A stretch of 64,000 nucleotides of DNA from Arthonia radiata (GCA_002989075.1 PSQN01000001.1:1419153-1483152), one strand, 5' to 3'. Counted from the stretch's first letter, positions 1 through 12,600 are shown. A program made the numbers and translations. The notes: generated by a model not told the origin, from the letters alone.

Positions 1-357
1 ATAAAGATACTTATAAATAGATTAAGTACTATTTTAACGATTTCTTATTTACTCTAATAAAGAGTAGACGCAAGGATACCGATAAATTCTTTGCTAGCTT
101 TATTTTCTTTTAAAAAAAGCTTTATAAAATCTTTAAACAAACTAACGCTAAGCACGTTGCTATTAGAAAACTCTAGAATCTAAAATAAATAGAACCAGTA
201 AGCAGGTATACCGCCAAATTTATATAGTGTGCTAATTAAATAGAATAGAACAAGAAACCCCTTATTAAGACCTTTTATAAAGAGCTTAAGAATTATATTA
301 AGAAAATAATCTATATTTATAAAGAGAAGTTTAATAATCTCGATAACTTTATATAAC
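1..357 (+). mobile_element. 5' visible segment of old host gypsy element
   Basis: This AT-rich piece is the reverse-complement relative of about 32030-32400 inside the - strand gypsy at 19905-33103, so it is gag-region sequence of the same broad family on the + strand. It continues, after the inserted elements are removed, at 6815-7528, 18493-19904 and 33104-37232. CpA and TpG are almost absent, as expected after RIP. No open frame survives. The 5' LTR must lie outside the window to the left. Confidence 0.75.
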
Positions 358-559
358 TATAAGGATTACAAGCTAGGCCGCGCTAGCCTCGACGCGGTAA
401 ATTATAATTGGCCACAGAGGTGCACGCGCTAGGCCTAATCGAGCACTCTTACCTCGAGCCTAGATATTTAGAGAGCGCGCAGCGCTTGTAGATAGTTATT
501 CTTTATTATAAGTCTTATTTATAGAAGAATAGTAGAAACTCTAGCTTAGTACTCTTATA
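358..559 (+). repeat. 5' LTR of gypsy I
   Basis: A 202-bp direct repeat of 6613-6814. The 3' copy starts TGTAAG and ends CTTACA; here these have become TATAAG and CTTATA, both by G-to-A or C-to-T change. Several other differences from the 3' LTR are also transitions. Confidence 0.9.
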
Positions 560-641
560 TTACTTACAATCGTCCCTCTTTATTGTTACCGTCAATTTAA
601 ACACAGTCTTTGTGTTAGCTTTAGTTTTAGGATTCAGTTAG

Positions 642-1147
642 TGTTAAAAAGGGTGCAGGGAAGAAGAAGGATACTACTACAAAGAGTAGGAAGACGAGAC
701 TAGCTTGGGACTAGTGCAATACTTAGGCTTGTTACAGGTACAATACTCAGTAACAAAGAGAAGCTGTTGTTGTGTTGTCTGTCTTGTTAGCTAGAATCCT
801 CTAGAGGGATCCTAGCTTATATATCTAAGTCTAGCGGCCCGTGCAGGACTTACTAGATATCTGTTCTTTTGATAGGGGCCAGATAACCCGTAACTTACCG
901 CACAAGACGGTAATTCCGTCTATCTAAAACTGTTAGTCTCAGTCTATCCCGTGTTGTCTTAGACTACGGGCCAGCTGTCTAGGACGGGTCGTGCAATGCT
1001 CCTTTTTGTCCTAGGCCCGGGCTACTAGGCCCGATCCTTTAGGTAAAAGGCTTGTTCTATTCTAGGCCGGGACAGCTGGTAGGACCTGTCCAATACTCCG
1101 GGCCCCTGAGGGTTCTGGCTAACCAGCTAGTTGGTTAATTTCCAACA
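642..1147 (-). mobile_element. Solo copia LTR nested in gypsy I
   Basis: These 506 bases are the reverse complement of the copia LTRs at 9441-9946 and 12610-13115, and exactly the same length. Perfect GTTAG duplications flank it (637-641 and 1148-1152), so it is a real insertion reduced to one LTR by recombination. It interrupts the leader between the 5' LTR of gypsy I and its Gag region. It keeps many CpA/TpG dinucleotides, so it is less mutated than its host. Confidence 0.9.
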
Positions 1148-1209
1148 GTTAGTCTTAAGTGTAGGAACGCGCCGTCGTTGCCGAGCATCTTACAGAACAA
1201 CCAGACCTT

Positions 1210-1464
1210 CAGGAAGATCGTCCGTTAGGAGATTATTAACTCAGTCTCACGCCTTAGTCTCAGGAAGATCGTCCGTCAGGAGATTATTAACTTAGTCTCA
1301 CGCCTCAGTCTCAGGAAGATCGTCCGTCAGGAGATCATTAACTCAGTCTCACGCCTCAGTCTTAGGAAGATCGTCTGTTAGGAGATTATTAACTTAGTCT
1401 CACGCCTTAGTCTCAGGAAGATCATCCGTCAGAAGATTATTAACTCAGTCTCACGCCTCCGTCC
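1210..1464 (+). repeat. 51-bp tandem repeat, five copies, in Gag region
   Basis: Units start near 1210, 1261, 1312, 1363 and 1414. The period of 51 bp is a multiple of three, and one frame reads as a 17-residue unit (RKIVRQEIINSVSRLSL and variants). Differences among copies are almost all C/T or G/A. It therefore looks like an expanded coding repeat at the N-terminal end of Gag. It is directly tandem without spacers and is not a CRISPR array. Confidence 0.85.
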
Positions 1465-1469
1465 CCAGT

Positions 1470-4400
1470 CCGTCTTTAGTTAGTCTTTAGTTACCCAACC
1501 AACAACCTAAATCCCATTGCCTTAGCCAAAATTCAGTATAGCAAAACAAGGTAACGACCCGTCCTTAGCATCCAGTTCTTTTAGTCTTTTGCCTTTAGAT
1601 CAGTAGACCTTAGAATACCTTAATAACTAAGCTATCTTTGTCTATACGATATAGACGCACCCCTCTTATACCTTCTCGGTCCTTTAGTTAGAAATTGCCC
1701 GTTCGAATTAGACAGCCGCTTAAAAAGGAGCAGGCGCACAATAGAACTAACAGCCTTCTTTAAATACTTTAGCCCTTATTTAAGCCCTCTAGAGTCTTAG
1801 TATCCGTTAGTCTCCTAGCCGTTTAGCTAAAGTCCTAGATTTAGATCAGTACGATAGTATCTTAGAGAACCTTAAAGTCTTTTAAGCCTGTATAATAAAT
1901 AAACTCTAAGCTAATATAGACTACTTCCGAGTAGAAGCAGATTAAGTAGCATACGCCTATTCCCGTCTTACAAACGATACCGCCTACTGTATATCGTACG
2001 AATTCTCAAACTATAACGACGCCTCCGTCGAACCCGTTATTACCTCGATGTCTTAGTTCTAGGAAAAGCTCGTCTACTATTTTAATAACCCCGATCGTAG
2101 AGAGAAAGCAAATATTTAACTCTATAAGCTTTATTAGAAGAATACCTCTTTTAGTACCTTTATCCGTAAGTTTAAAGAAACTGCCGGATTATCTTAGTTT
2201 ATAGATTAGCGTTAGTTCTTAGTACCTATCCTTGATAGGGCAGTTAGTAAAGAACTTTAGTTCTTACGCATAGCAGTAGATCTTTCCGATACGTATTACA
2301 GCTATATTACGTTCTACCGCAAGAAGGATGTTATAGTCTAGTAAGAGCGCGAAATTAAGAAAGTCTATGCTTCAATAACCCGTATCCCGAACTAGAACCA
2401 GAACAAGTTAACCCAGATTTAGAATTAAACTCAGAACTTACCCCAATTTAGCCTAGAATCTTATTCGTTCTATTCTTCGCCGTTTAGTCCTCTATTAGCA
2501 CCTTCGTTAGTCTTTATATCTCCGCCGCTCTGTCCGTTCCAAGCGCCTCCGTCTGCCGCTCTAAATACCTTACGCATAGACGTAAATAAGAAAGCTACTT
2601 CTTACAAGCGAGGCCTAAATAATAAGCTTACTAATTAAGCCTACTAAGCTTGTATCTCTTTAAACGCCTGCCTTACCTATAACTAGACTAAATACTACCG
2701 TATTTAGTGCTCTCTTAACCTTTAGCGCTAGAACCGTCTCTTTAGAGCTTAGTTCCCGTTAAAGTCCCTTAGTTAGAAATATCCGCCTTAGTTCTTAGTC
2801 GCTCTAGCCTTTGAGTATTAGAATTAGTTAAAAGAGTAGTTTCTAGCCAAAGTCGCTGCTAGAGACTAGAACAAGAGAAAGAGTTTAAAAGACTCGTTAG
2901 AAATATTAGTTTAGAGTATTAATAGAATCTTAACGCAAACTAATATATATTTATAGACTCTTTAGTAGATAGTAAACTAATTAAAGCTTTGCTCGATACT
3001 AATACTTTCGGTATAGCCTTTATCGACTCTTCTCTTACGTAATTAACACACTCCGTTATCTGTCTCCTGCCTAAGCCTATTAACATTATTACCTTCGATA
3101 GTAAGATATTCTCTCGCGTTACTTATACTACTATACTTTCTCTTAGTATAGATAAGCACAAGGAAACTCTCGCGGTATATATAATCTTCGATGCTAAGTA
3201 GCCTCTCGTTCTTAGTCTGCCTTAGATAGAGAAATATTAGCTTCGCCCGTCTTTCGAGAACAACGAGATTACCTTTAAAGAACACTATATTTAGCAGAGA
3301 TACTGCGAGTTCGAGACTATAGTACCCTACTACTAAAAGAGGCCGCCTTCCCCCTCTAAGCCACAGAACCGTCGTTTAGAACCTAAGACTCGTCGTACTA
3401 AACTTAAGAACCCTATTTAGTTAAAAGGAATCGAATTTTACCGATTAGCTCGTATAAAAGGCTCTAAGTTCTTTTCCCTCAGTATAAGATTCTTAGACTA
3501 AGCTCTTAAACTAGACCTCTAGCCTCGTTAGTTAAGAACTATATACATAGAAAATATAGCTATAATGATACTTAAAGATATCGATCCCTAAGAATACCTC
3601 TCGCTACAGTATCGAGAGTACTTAGACGTCTTCGACCAAAAACTTATCAATACGCTTCCGCCTAAACGCCCAGAAAAAGACTACGCTATTAATCTATATC
3701 TCGGTATAGAGCTACCGAGTAAGAAGATATACCCAATAAACAGGAAACAACTTACTACTCTCCGAAGCTATCTCGAAAAGAATCTGTCTAACGGCTTTAT
3801 TCAATTGTCTCGCTTACTAGCCGCTGCGCCCGTCCTTTTCGTTAAGAAAGCTAATAAAGACCTCCGCTTCTGTATAGATTATCGAGGACTTAACTTAGTT
3901 ATAGTTAAGAACCGTTACCCGCTCCCGCTAATCTCTAAAACTCTAGACCGCCTGTTATAGGCTAAGTACTATACGAAGCTAGACATTATATTAGCCTTCA
4001 ACAAGCTTCGTATTAAGGAAGGTAATAAGTAGAAAACAGCCTTCTATACTCGCTATAGACTCTTTAAGTTTAACATTCTTCTATTCGGTCTGTATAACGG
4101 ACCAGCCTCGTTTTAAGTATATATTAACGACGCTCTATAAGAAATGCTAGATTAGCACTATACAGCGTATATAAATAATATACTTATCTATAGCAACACT
4201 CTTAAGAAACACCGAGAACACGTTTAAAAAGTATTAGCCCGCCTCCGCAAATTTAATCTTTAGGTAAATATTAGTAAATACGAGTTTAAAACTTAAGAGA
4301 TAAAGTACCTAAGCCTTATTATTAGTACCGACGGTATTAAAATAAACCCTTAGAAGATAGAAGCAGTCCTTAGCTAGTTCTCTCCGCGCAACGTAAAGGA

Positions 4401-6600
4401 CGTTCAATGTTTTCTCGGCTTCGTAAACTTTTACCGACAGTTTATTCCTAAGTTTTTAAAGATCGCCCGCCTACTTACCGACCTTACAAAGAAAGATAAG
4501 ACCTTCAGCTAGACAGAAGAGTGCTAGACCGCATTTATTCGAATTAAGCAACGTTTTAGAGAAGAAGGTTTCCTTGCCTACTTTGACCCCTCGGTAGAAA
4601 CAGTTATCGAGACAGACTCATCGGACTATATAACGGCCGTAGTATTCTCTCAGTATAACAAGAAAGGAGTACTTCGACCAGTAGCCTTTATATCTCGTAA
4701 GATAATCTTAGCTCAGTATAACTACGAGATCTATAACAAAGAGCTTCTCGCTATCGTTTAGGCTTTCAAAGAATAGAATTACGAGCTTCAATCGGTAGAG
4801 ACACCGATTCGTATAGTCACTGACTATAAGAATCTTAAGTACTTTACAACAACAAAGCAGCTTAATCCTCGTTAGACGCGCTAAAGTAAGTTTCTATTAA
4901 ACTTTAACTTTAAGATCGACTACCGTTTCAGAGTAAAGAATATAAAGTTAGACGCACTTACCCGAATCTCAGCCGACCGGCTCTAGTTAAACTAAAACGA
5001 ACGTATCCGCTACCGCTAGCAGCAAGTAATTAAGCTCTACTAGATTCTCCGTTTAGTTAATGCTCTACCCGAGTTAGATTTAAATTAATTCTTAATCGGA
5101 GAATCGCTCCTATAGAAAGAGACATACCAAAGTAACGAAACGACTCAGAGAATTAGAAAAGCCCTGCGAGACGGCCATCGGAGTAACGTAGTCTTTAAAC
5201 TAGCCTAGTATGCTCTAACGGAGAACGGCTTTATTTACTATAACAAGTACTACGTTCCTAAGCTAATCCGTATTAAGTTACTTTAGCTATACTATAACGC
5301 TCCGATCTACGACTACAGAGGAGATATAGCTCTCTTCGGATTGCTTAGAAGAAGCTACTTTTAATCCTTAATGTATAAGGATACTTACCGTTACTACAAA
5401 GGCTATGTTTAGTGTGCCCGCAACAACTTCTCGACAGTAAAGCTACCTGAACTCCTATACTCTCTTCTAGTATTCTAGAATGCGTTCCGCTATCTAACTC
5501 TTAACTTTATCGGCTTATTCCAGAAGAGTACCTATAGAGAATAGATATATAAATAGATCCTATAGGTAGTAAATAGACTAACTAAGAGAGTCTTTCTTAT
5601 ATTAATAACAGATATAGGCTCCTTCTTTATAGCCGAAGTGTTTATAAATTATATCTTCCGCTTAGTAGGGCTTCTAGACTCCTTAACGTTAGACTAAGGA
5701 AGAACCTTTCTAGCGAACTTTTAGAAACGACTCTGTAAATCTCTTAGTATTAAGTATAAGTTATTAATAGTATACTATTTAGAGATAAATAGCTAGACTA
5801 AGAGAGTAAACAAGGTTCTAGGACAATACCTACGTTACTATGTTAACAATTAGTAAGACAACTGGACCCGTTACCTTTCTATCGCCAAGTTCTGTATTAA
5901 CAACTATATCAATGCTAGCACCGGATACACCCCTTACTTCGCTATACTTAATTACTACCCTCGCTTTCTTAATACCCTAGAGACATAGACTACAGAACTC
6001 CGCAACACTTTCTAGTTTATAAGAGATATAAAGAAGGTACACAAAGACTGTAAGAAAGCTATCGAGTTCGCTTAGGTCTACTAAACAAAGTATACTAACC
6101 AACATCGCCGACCAGCTCTAGTATACAAGGTAAGCGATATAGTCTTCTTAGATATCTAGAACCTGCGTAGAGAGCGTTCTACCAAAAAGCTCGACTATCT
6201 GCGGGAAGGCCCCTTTTAAATTATATAAGTACTTAGCTCGCTTAATGTTAGACTTTAGCTACTACCGGAAATTAAGATCGATAATACGTTCTATGTTAAA
6301 CGAATCTGTCCAGCATCGGATAATCCTTTCTCTAGTTAGCTTTTATCGGAACCTAAACTTATTAATATCGTATTAGATAGTATTTTTAAATATAAGGTTC
6401 AATTAATTAAGGACTCTCGATACCGATAGCGCCGTCTTAAATATCTTGTAAAATAGACTAGTTACAACGCGCCTATATAGCAGCCGTAGTAGAATCTCAA
6501 TAAGATTATAAAGGAGAAATCTGACTTTTACAATCGATACCCAACGAAGCCAGAACCTCAAAAATTACAGCCGCTCGCAGGTGCTCGCCGGACTAAGAGA
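1470..6600 (+). pseudogene. Gypsy I gag-pol remnant
   Basis: Translation across stops gives recognisable domains in order. The protease core is near 2985-3040 (ALLDTNTFG in place of the usual LLDTGAS). Reverse transcriptase spans about 3650-4450, with FCIDYRGLN and YTKLDI blocks and an active-site box YINN at 4168-4179 in place of YxDD. RNase H follows near 4560-4990. Integrase lies about 5370-6150 and a chromodomain-like segment about 6380-6545. Most stops are TAG or TAA at positions where glutamine or tryptophan is conserved, as RIP produces. No functional product is possible. Confidence 0.85.
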
Positions 6601-6609
6601 AGGGGGGAG
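6596..6609 (+). other. Polypurine tract of gypsy I
   Basis: A run of A and G ending in GGGGGGAG lies immediately upstream of the 3' LTR, where plus-strand DNA synthesis is primed in LTR retrotransposons. It confirms the + orientation. Confidence 0.7.
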
Positions 6610-6612
6610 TAA

Positions 6613-6814
6613 TGTAAGGATTACAAGCCAGGCCGCGCTAGCCTCGACGCGGTAAATTATAATTGGCTACAGAGGTACACGCGCTAGGCCTAATTAAGCA
6701 CTCTTACCTCGAGCCTGGATATTTAGAGAGCGCGTAGCGCTCGTAGATAGTTGTTCCTTATTGCAAGTCTTGTTTATAGAAGAATAGTAGAAACTCCAGC
6801 TCAGTACTCTTACA
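6613..6814 (+). repeat. 3' LTR of gypsy I
   Basis: A 202-bp LTR beginning TGTAAG and ending CTTACA, the less mutated of the pair. Confidence 0.9.
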
Positions 6815-7528
6815 ATAATAAGTAAAGGAGATCGACGATAGTAACTTTAAGAGATAGATAAAAAAGAAGGGTAACCCTACTAATAAATTCTATAGAATAA
6901 AGAATCGAGCAAACTTATAATAAGACCGAGGCAATTTAATAAAGTTAAATTTTATAAAGCCTTAAGAAAAACTAAACAATTAGAAAAGAGAACATAAAAT
7001 AAAGAACAAGCTATACTTATATTACAGAAAACTAAGATATTAAGTTAAGAAATACCGTTCTAAGAAATAATAGTTTAATAGTACAGAACAAAGTAAGTAC
7101 AATAATTAATCTTAGAAGCTCTACTCTCTACAATAATAATTCAATATAACTACTTAGATACAAGTAAACAAGAGCCGCAATAAGACAATAGACTTACTAG
7201 CTATATTCGCTAATCGTTAGAGTATAGATCTAACTAGAAGTTATACGCTCTAAGACTTAGAGCTTCTATTAAAGATTAATTAAAGCTAGTATAAGTATAT
7301 TACTAAATTAATTAAGAAGCAGAAAATAATCTACTAGAGTACCTTCTGTAACTAGAACGATACTTACTAAGTTACTTCTAACGAGAAATACAACAAACTA
7401 AACTTATTTAATTTATACAAAAACTAGAATACAAACAGTAAGTTATAGGAAGAAATAAAGAAACGACAAATAAAACAGGAATAATCAAACCTATAGAATT
7501 AGAACAATATTAACTATACTATTTCAAG
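6815..7528 (+). mobile_element. Second segment of old host gypsy (gag region)
   Basis: This segment continues the host copy interrupted by gypsy I. Its right end joins 18493 once the element at 7529-18492 is removed: the composite matches, in reverse complement, the unbroken stretch around 16640-16800 of that inserted relative. All frames are closed by RIP-type stops. Confidence 0.75.
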
Positions 7529-7978
7529 TGTAACGCCGGTTGCTGGGAGAACCAAACTAAGGCTCACTTACCTTGTATACTTATTTACCTTAGTAGTAGG
7601 TATTTTATGTACTAAAGACTAAAAGACAGGAAAAGCGAAACAGATTATAAAAGATAAGAGGAGCTTAACTAAAGTAAATAAAAAGTAAAGTACGTTATTT
7701 AAATATAGTTAAGAAACTTATATTTAAATGTTAAGTTAATAAACTAAAGTTTATTTTAAAATTAGCTATTAGTTTAACTATATAGTTTAAGGTATAAAGG
7801 TATATTTCTCTGTATCCGACGGTCTTAATAATCTCTTTGTCGCGTAGTTAGAATCTTATTACAATATAGCGACGTCGCTAACGTCGCTATATCGAAGTTA
7901 TCGAGTATACTATATAATACTCTAATAAGGCTAGCTGCGTTCAGCCTTATACTAGCCTAATGTAGTAAAATTATAATA
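7529..7978 (-). repeat. Gypsy II copy 1, left LTR
   Basis: A 450-bp LTR on the forward strand beginning TGTAACGCC. Related copies lie at 18042, 19905 and 32654, and partly at 36760. It holds an interrupted palindrome of the form TATAGCGACGT-n5-ACGTCGCTATA near 7867-7895 that is conserved in the other full copies. Confidence 0.9.
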
Positions 7979-9440
7979 TAAGATCCTCTCTTTAAGGCTA
8001 ATCGTTCTTAACGGCCCTAAAGACATTAAAACCTTGTTGTTGCTCTATAGTAGATCTAGTTCTATAAGTTGTTATATTTAAAGTTAAGAAGGCTCTTAAC
8101 GCTAATAAAGCGCTTAAGATTAATACTGTTCTTACTAAAGTTTATAGTCGAGAGATACTTTTATATTCCCGCTGCTCTTATTTAAGTAAGAAGTGTGTTC
8201 TAAAGTTTAGAAAGGTATCGTACTTTATGTATGTTCGCGATAAGAAGTTATATAACGTTTGTTCGTTGTTAGAGAATAATTAGTTTCTTAGTTTAACGTC
8301 CGTTTAGTCGGTTTTAACTTACTTAGCTTAGAGTATCTGTTCTCAGTACTTATAAGTGTTAAATGCCCTCTAGAGGCAATATAAGCGTTTAACAGAAGAA
8401 AAGAAAGTTAGTTGTATAGCGAAAAGATAGCGCAAAGCTATTAAAGTAGCGGTTATAGATTTAAAAAAGGAGCTTAAAAGGTTGCGTATCTAGATATAGA
8501 ATAAAATAGATTAGAATAATATATTGTTCGAGAAAGAATAGCTAGCGGCTATATTTAGTAGTAATATCGTAAATATACTGAGTAGCTTAAGTATAGATTT
8601 TTATAATAATTTGTATCTAGAGTTAAATAGTAGGCTACTAATATAGTAAGCTGGTTCGTTTATAGATAATTTAGATGCTAGCGGAGCGTATTAAATAGTA
8701 AATTAGGGTGTTAGTACTGCTACAACCGATTAATATTCTATTTTTAATATCGTTAAATAGTATCTTTATAATTAGTTAGGTTTTATTTTAGTTTCTATTA
8801 ATTTTTATGTTTAGAATATCCTTTCTATTTTATAAGATACTGTTATTTATTTTAATATTGTTTATAAGCTCGAATCGTTTCGACCTTATACTCGGGTTCT
8901 TAGTTGTTAGAAAGGATTTTTAGGTTGAGTTGTTTTACTTCTTAAAAGTAGGCTAGTTTTAATAGCGCTATATAGAATATAGAATATATTCTTATTGTTT
9001 TTAAAAGTTTAAGTTTAAATGTTACGGGTCTTAATTGCTGTAAGATTTTAAATAGTTCTGTTTTAGTATAGTTAAGTTTTTTACTTAGTTTAATAGTTTT
9101 TATATTTTTTATAAGTAAGTAAGCTCTTTTCCTTTCTTTTATACTTATATTTAGGGTAGTTTTTAACTTATTATACTATTTTTTTGTTTATTCGTTAATA
9201 AACTCGCTATTAGACTTTAACTACTGGTATAGAATTTTTATGCTTATAGCTATTTGCGTAGCTAATTTGTTTTTTATAGTATTTTATAGTTGTCTTCTTT
9301 AAAAAGGGTAATAGCTATATAAGATATAGAACAGAGTTATCTTAGTTATATTGTCTTTTGTATTGTTGTGCGCCGCTTACGCTACTAGTAGTAATTATAC
9401 TTAGTCGTTCTATTAATAGTTAATATATGCTTAGAGATAC
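7979..9440 (-). pseudogene. Gypsy II copy 1, 3' pol remnant
   Basis: Element sequence between the left LTR and the nested copia. It aligns with 20355-21549 plus 27456-27730 of copy 2. As the element reads on the - strand, this is the 3' end of pol (after integrase) and the 3' non-coding part. No intact frame. Confidence 0.7.
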
Positions 9441-9946
9441 TGTTAAAAATTAACCAACTAGCTGGTTAGCCGGAACCTCTAGGGACCTAGAGTATCGGAT
9501 AGGTTCTACCGGCTATCTTAGTCTAGAATAGAACAAGCCCTTTACCTCAAAGGTTAGGCCTAGTTGCCCGGGCTTAGGACAAAAAGAAGCATTGTACGAC
9601 TCGTTCTAGACAGCTGGCCCGTGGTCTAAAATAACACGGAATAGACTAAGACTAATAGTTTTAGATAGATGGAATTACTATCTTATACGGTAAGTTACGG
9701 GTTATCTGGCCCCTATTAAAAGAACAGATATCTAGTAAGTCCTATACGAACTGCTAAACTTAGATATATAAGCTAGAATCTCTCTAGAGGATTCTAGCTA
9801 ATAAGACAGACAATATAACAACAGCTTCTCCTTGCTACTAAGTATTGTACCTGTATTAAGCCTGAGTATTGCACTAGTCTTAAGCTGGTCTCGTCTTTCT
9901 ACTCTTTATAGTAGTATCCTTCTTCTTCCCTGTATCTTTTTTAACA
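9441..9946 (+). repeat. Copia 5' LTR
   Basis: A 506-bp LTR beginning TGTTAAAAAT and ending TTAACA. It is a direct repeat of 12610-13115 and an inverted match to the solo LTR at 642-1147. Confidence 0.92.
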
Positions 9947-9960
9947 GGTTATAAGCCCGG
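9947..9960 (+). other. Copia primer binding site, half-tRNA type
   Basis: GGTTATAAGCCCGG follows the 5' LTR directly. The complement of the anticodon arm of initiator tRNA-Met (…GGGCTCATAACC…) would be GGTTATGAGCCC, one G-to-A away. Some copia elements prime from such an internal cut initiator tRNA, so this fits a half-tRNA site. The tRNA match is recalled from general knowledge, not searched. Confidence 0.6.
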
Positions 9961-12600
9961 GCTAGTACCAATTCCTTTTGAATTTCCTTTTTAGGAAATA
10001 TTTCCTCTACGACACCTATTGGCACCTCTAGACGATCCTATCACCAATCGACTCTAAATTTTAAGCCTAATTCAACTATTATAACAGGATTTCCTTTTTT
10101 CGGAAATCTCCGACTATATATTCGGCTATAGACTCCTCTTACAAGATCTCTAAACTTAAGGGCTCTACTAATTGAGACATTTGGTCGATTCGAATGGAGG
10201 CCCTTTTAACTAAAAAGAGCTACGGTAATATTATAATTCCCTTTTCCGGCTATTTAGCTAGAGATATTACCGAAGCTAGCCGCTAGAAACGGTCGATAAG
10301 GGCAGCAGCCCTTAATCGACTAACTCTAGAGGACGGTCCCCTTATTCAAACAAAGGGGATTTATAACTCTCTAGAGCTTTGAGATAGCCTAAAAAGGTTA
10401 TACAAATCGAAAGGTTTTAGTTCCGAGTTTCTAATTTACAAGGAGCTCTTTAGCACTATACTTGGTAAGGTAAAAAACCTTAAGCTTTACCTTGCTAAAA
10501 TTAGGCAATTAACGGACGATTTAGTAACCCGAGGACTAGCACTACCCAACAAGGTGGTAGCTGCCTACGTCCTTCACAATCTAACCCCCGAATACGAGCA
10601 CACGGTGGCTATTATTAGCCAAAGCTACCGGCAAACGACTAGCGATATAAGTCTATAGGACTTATTTAGTCAACTTATAGACGAGTCTCGCCGAATCCGC
10701 GGTAGTACTCCAGCAGAAAAGGTTTTTACTGCAATAGACAATAAATCGACTCAAAGGATCAGAGATAAATTAAAATCTCCGGATAAAAACCAAGAAAAAT
10801 GCCCCTTTTGCAACAAAAAAGGGCATAAGCCGGCAACTTGTTGGAAAAAATACTCAAACCTCCGGTCAAATTCTAACAAAAGCTCCGAAAATACCGATTT
10901 TTTAATGTTTTCTATACAGAGTTCCGATCTACAAGAAGAACAATGCTTTACAGCATTACTAGACGGAGTCAACCACTCTATTAATTCTTAGATCCTCGAT
11001 ATAGGCTCAATAAGCTATATTTGCTCGAATATTGACCTTCTAACGGATATCCGGCCAACTAACCAGATTATTTGTTGGGGAGGGGGGAAGTCAATCTAAG
11101 CCTTACAGACAGGCAAAGCAAAACTGTTCTTTAAGAACAAAACAATTGTTCTAGACGAAGTTTTGTTTGTTAAGGAATTTAGAATTAACCTCCTAAGCTT
11201 CGATAAGCTTAGAAAGAGGGGAGGTAAGGTAACTCTTGGCTAAAACAAGCCAAAAGTTGATTGGGCCGGACAACTAACCACCGAGGGGCGGTATGTTGAC
11301 GGTCTAATAGTAATAGAAGCTCAGACTATTAACACAGTCCAATCTCTCTACACTATTTCTTCGAAAACTGACCTTTAATATTAACGGATAGGACATATAG
11401 GCGAAAACGCCTTAAAACAGCTCAAAAAGGTTGCCCTAGGAACAGATCATTTGGACAAATCGGGAGATAATTGCTAAATTTGCTTCGAAGCAAAGACAAC
11501 GGCTAAAGTTAGCCGAGAAACTCTAGACAAATCGGCCAATTATTTGGAAAAAGTCTACTTAAATATTTGCGGGCCAATTGTACCGCAAACCCCTTCCAAA
11601 GGTCGATTATTTACTAGCTTTATAGACAATAAAACCCGGTATACGACTACCGAGGTACTATAATTTAAAGATTAGGTTTTCGACGTACTATCTATCTATA
11701 TTACCTAAGAAGAAACGCAGTCCGAGCATTCTTTTAAAAGACTATACTTAGACAACGCAAAAGAATACCGGGAAGGCCAGGTAAAACAGCTTCTAGAACA
11801 AAAAGAAGCTATTCTAACGACATCCGCATCGTATACCCCCCAGCAAAACGGACGAGCCGAACGCTTGAACCGAACAATTGTTAGTAAAGTTCGAGCAATG
11901 CTTTATACCGCCGGGCTACCCCAGATATATTGGGGTAAAGCGCTAAAAGTAGCTACCTATATTTACAACAGGACCCCTTATACCGGATTGCCGGGGTTTA
12001 TTACTCCGTACGAAGCAAAATACAGCAAAAAACTGGATGTTAGTACTATTAAAATTTGAGGCTCAGTTACTTATCTTAAAGAACTCAAACCAAAAAAGCT
12101 AGACGCTAGAGCAACTGCCTATATCCTTATAGGCTACGGATCGAACCAATATAAGCTCTTAGACCCTAATAACCGGAAGGTTTACTGGGGGAGAGACGTC
12201 TACGTCCAGAAAGAAAAATTTGTTTGTGACCTACGGGGATCTACAGTTAATCGATTAACCGAGAGTATTCCTAAAGAGCCCGAAGAACAACTAGAAGTTG
12301 AGTTCAAAAATAAGCTAAATCCAACCGCTAGATCCCAAGATAATAGGGAGGTACCTCCCAATGAAGGAGGAAGTCCTCTATACGAGGAACAATATACCTC
12401 CCCTATATCTCAACAACTAGCGGACAAATCTGGACAAGAACTATATTAGAGAAAACGTTCAGGCAGGCCAAACAGAGCTCAAATACGTTTCTATAAAGGA
12501 ACAATTAGCAGACGGTTTAACAAAACCGATCGACTTAGCTAAAATACTAACGTTTAGAACTTAAATTAGCTTACAATCCGGCTAAAGCAACTAGTCGATT
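9961..12600 (+). pseudogene. Copia gag-pol remnant
   Basis: One largely continuous frame with scattered stops. A CCHC zinc knuckle (C-x2-C-x4-H-x4-C) lies at 10800-10841. An Asp protease-like segment follows near 10985-11060, then the GAG-pre-integrase block (HIGENALKQL) near 11394, and an integrase core with a conserved Asp in LDNAKEY near 11748 and Glu in QQNGRAERLN near 11842. The longest clean piece, 11865-12059, ends at a TGA where TGG is expected. After 12440 only the RNase H tail remains (KEQLADGLTKPIDLAK near 12495-12540). Confidence 0.85.

Larger units (their letters stand above)
358..6814 (+). mobile_element. Ty3/gypsy chromovirus-type LTR element, RIP-degraded
   Basis: A complete but dead element: two 202-bp LTRs, a Gag region with 17-residue repeats, then protease, reverse transcriptase, RNase H, integrase and a C-terminal chromodomain-like segment in the usual gypsy order, and a G-rich polypurine tract next to the 3' LTR. 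The flanks are ATAAC on the left and ATAAT on the right, a 5-bp target duplication differing by one C-to-T. The element sits in the older host gypsy copy and itself carries a nested copia solo LTR near its 5' end. Reading frames are full of TAG/TAA where CAG, CAA or TGG would be expected. Confidence 0.9.

Noticed and set aside
1210-1464. CRISPR-like array
   Set aside because: Units are contiguous 51-bp direct repeats without spacers, in frame within a retrotransposon of a eukaryote.
3043-3285. 80-codon - strand ORF
   Set aside because: It is antisense to the gypsy I protease region; the sense strand carries recognisable pol domains.
11865-12059. 64-codon + strand ORF as an independent gene
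   Set aside because: It is the integrase segment of the copia polyprotein, opened by an internal ATG and ended by a mutated Trp codon.
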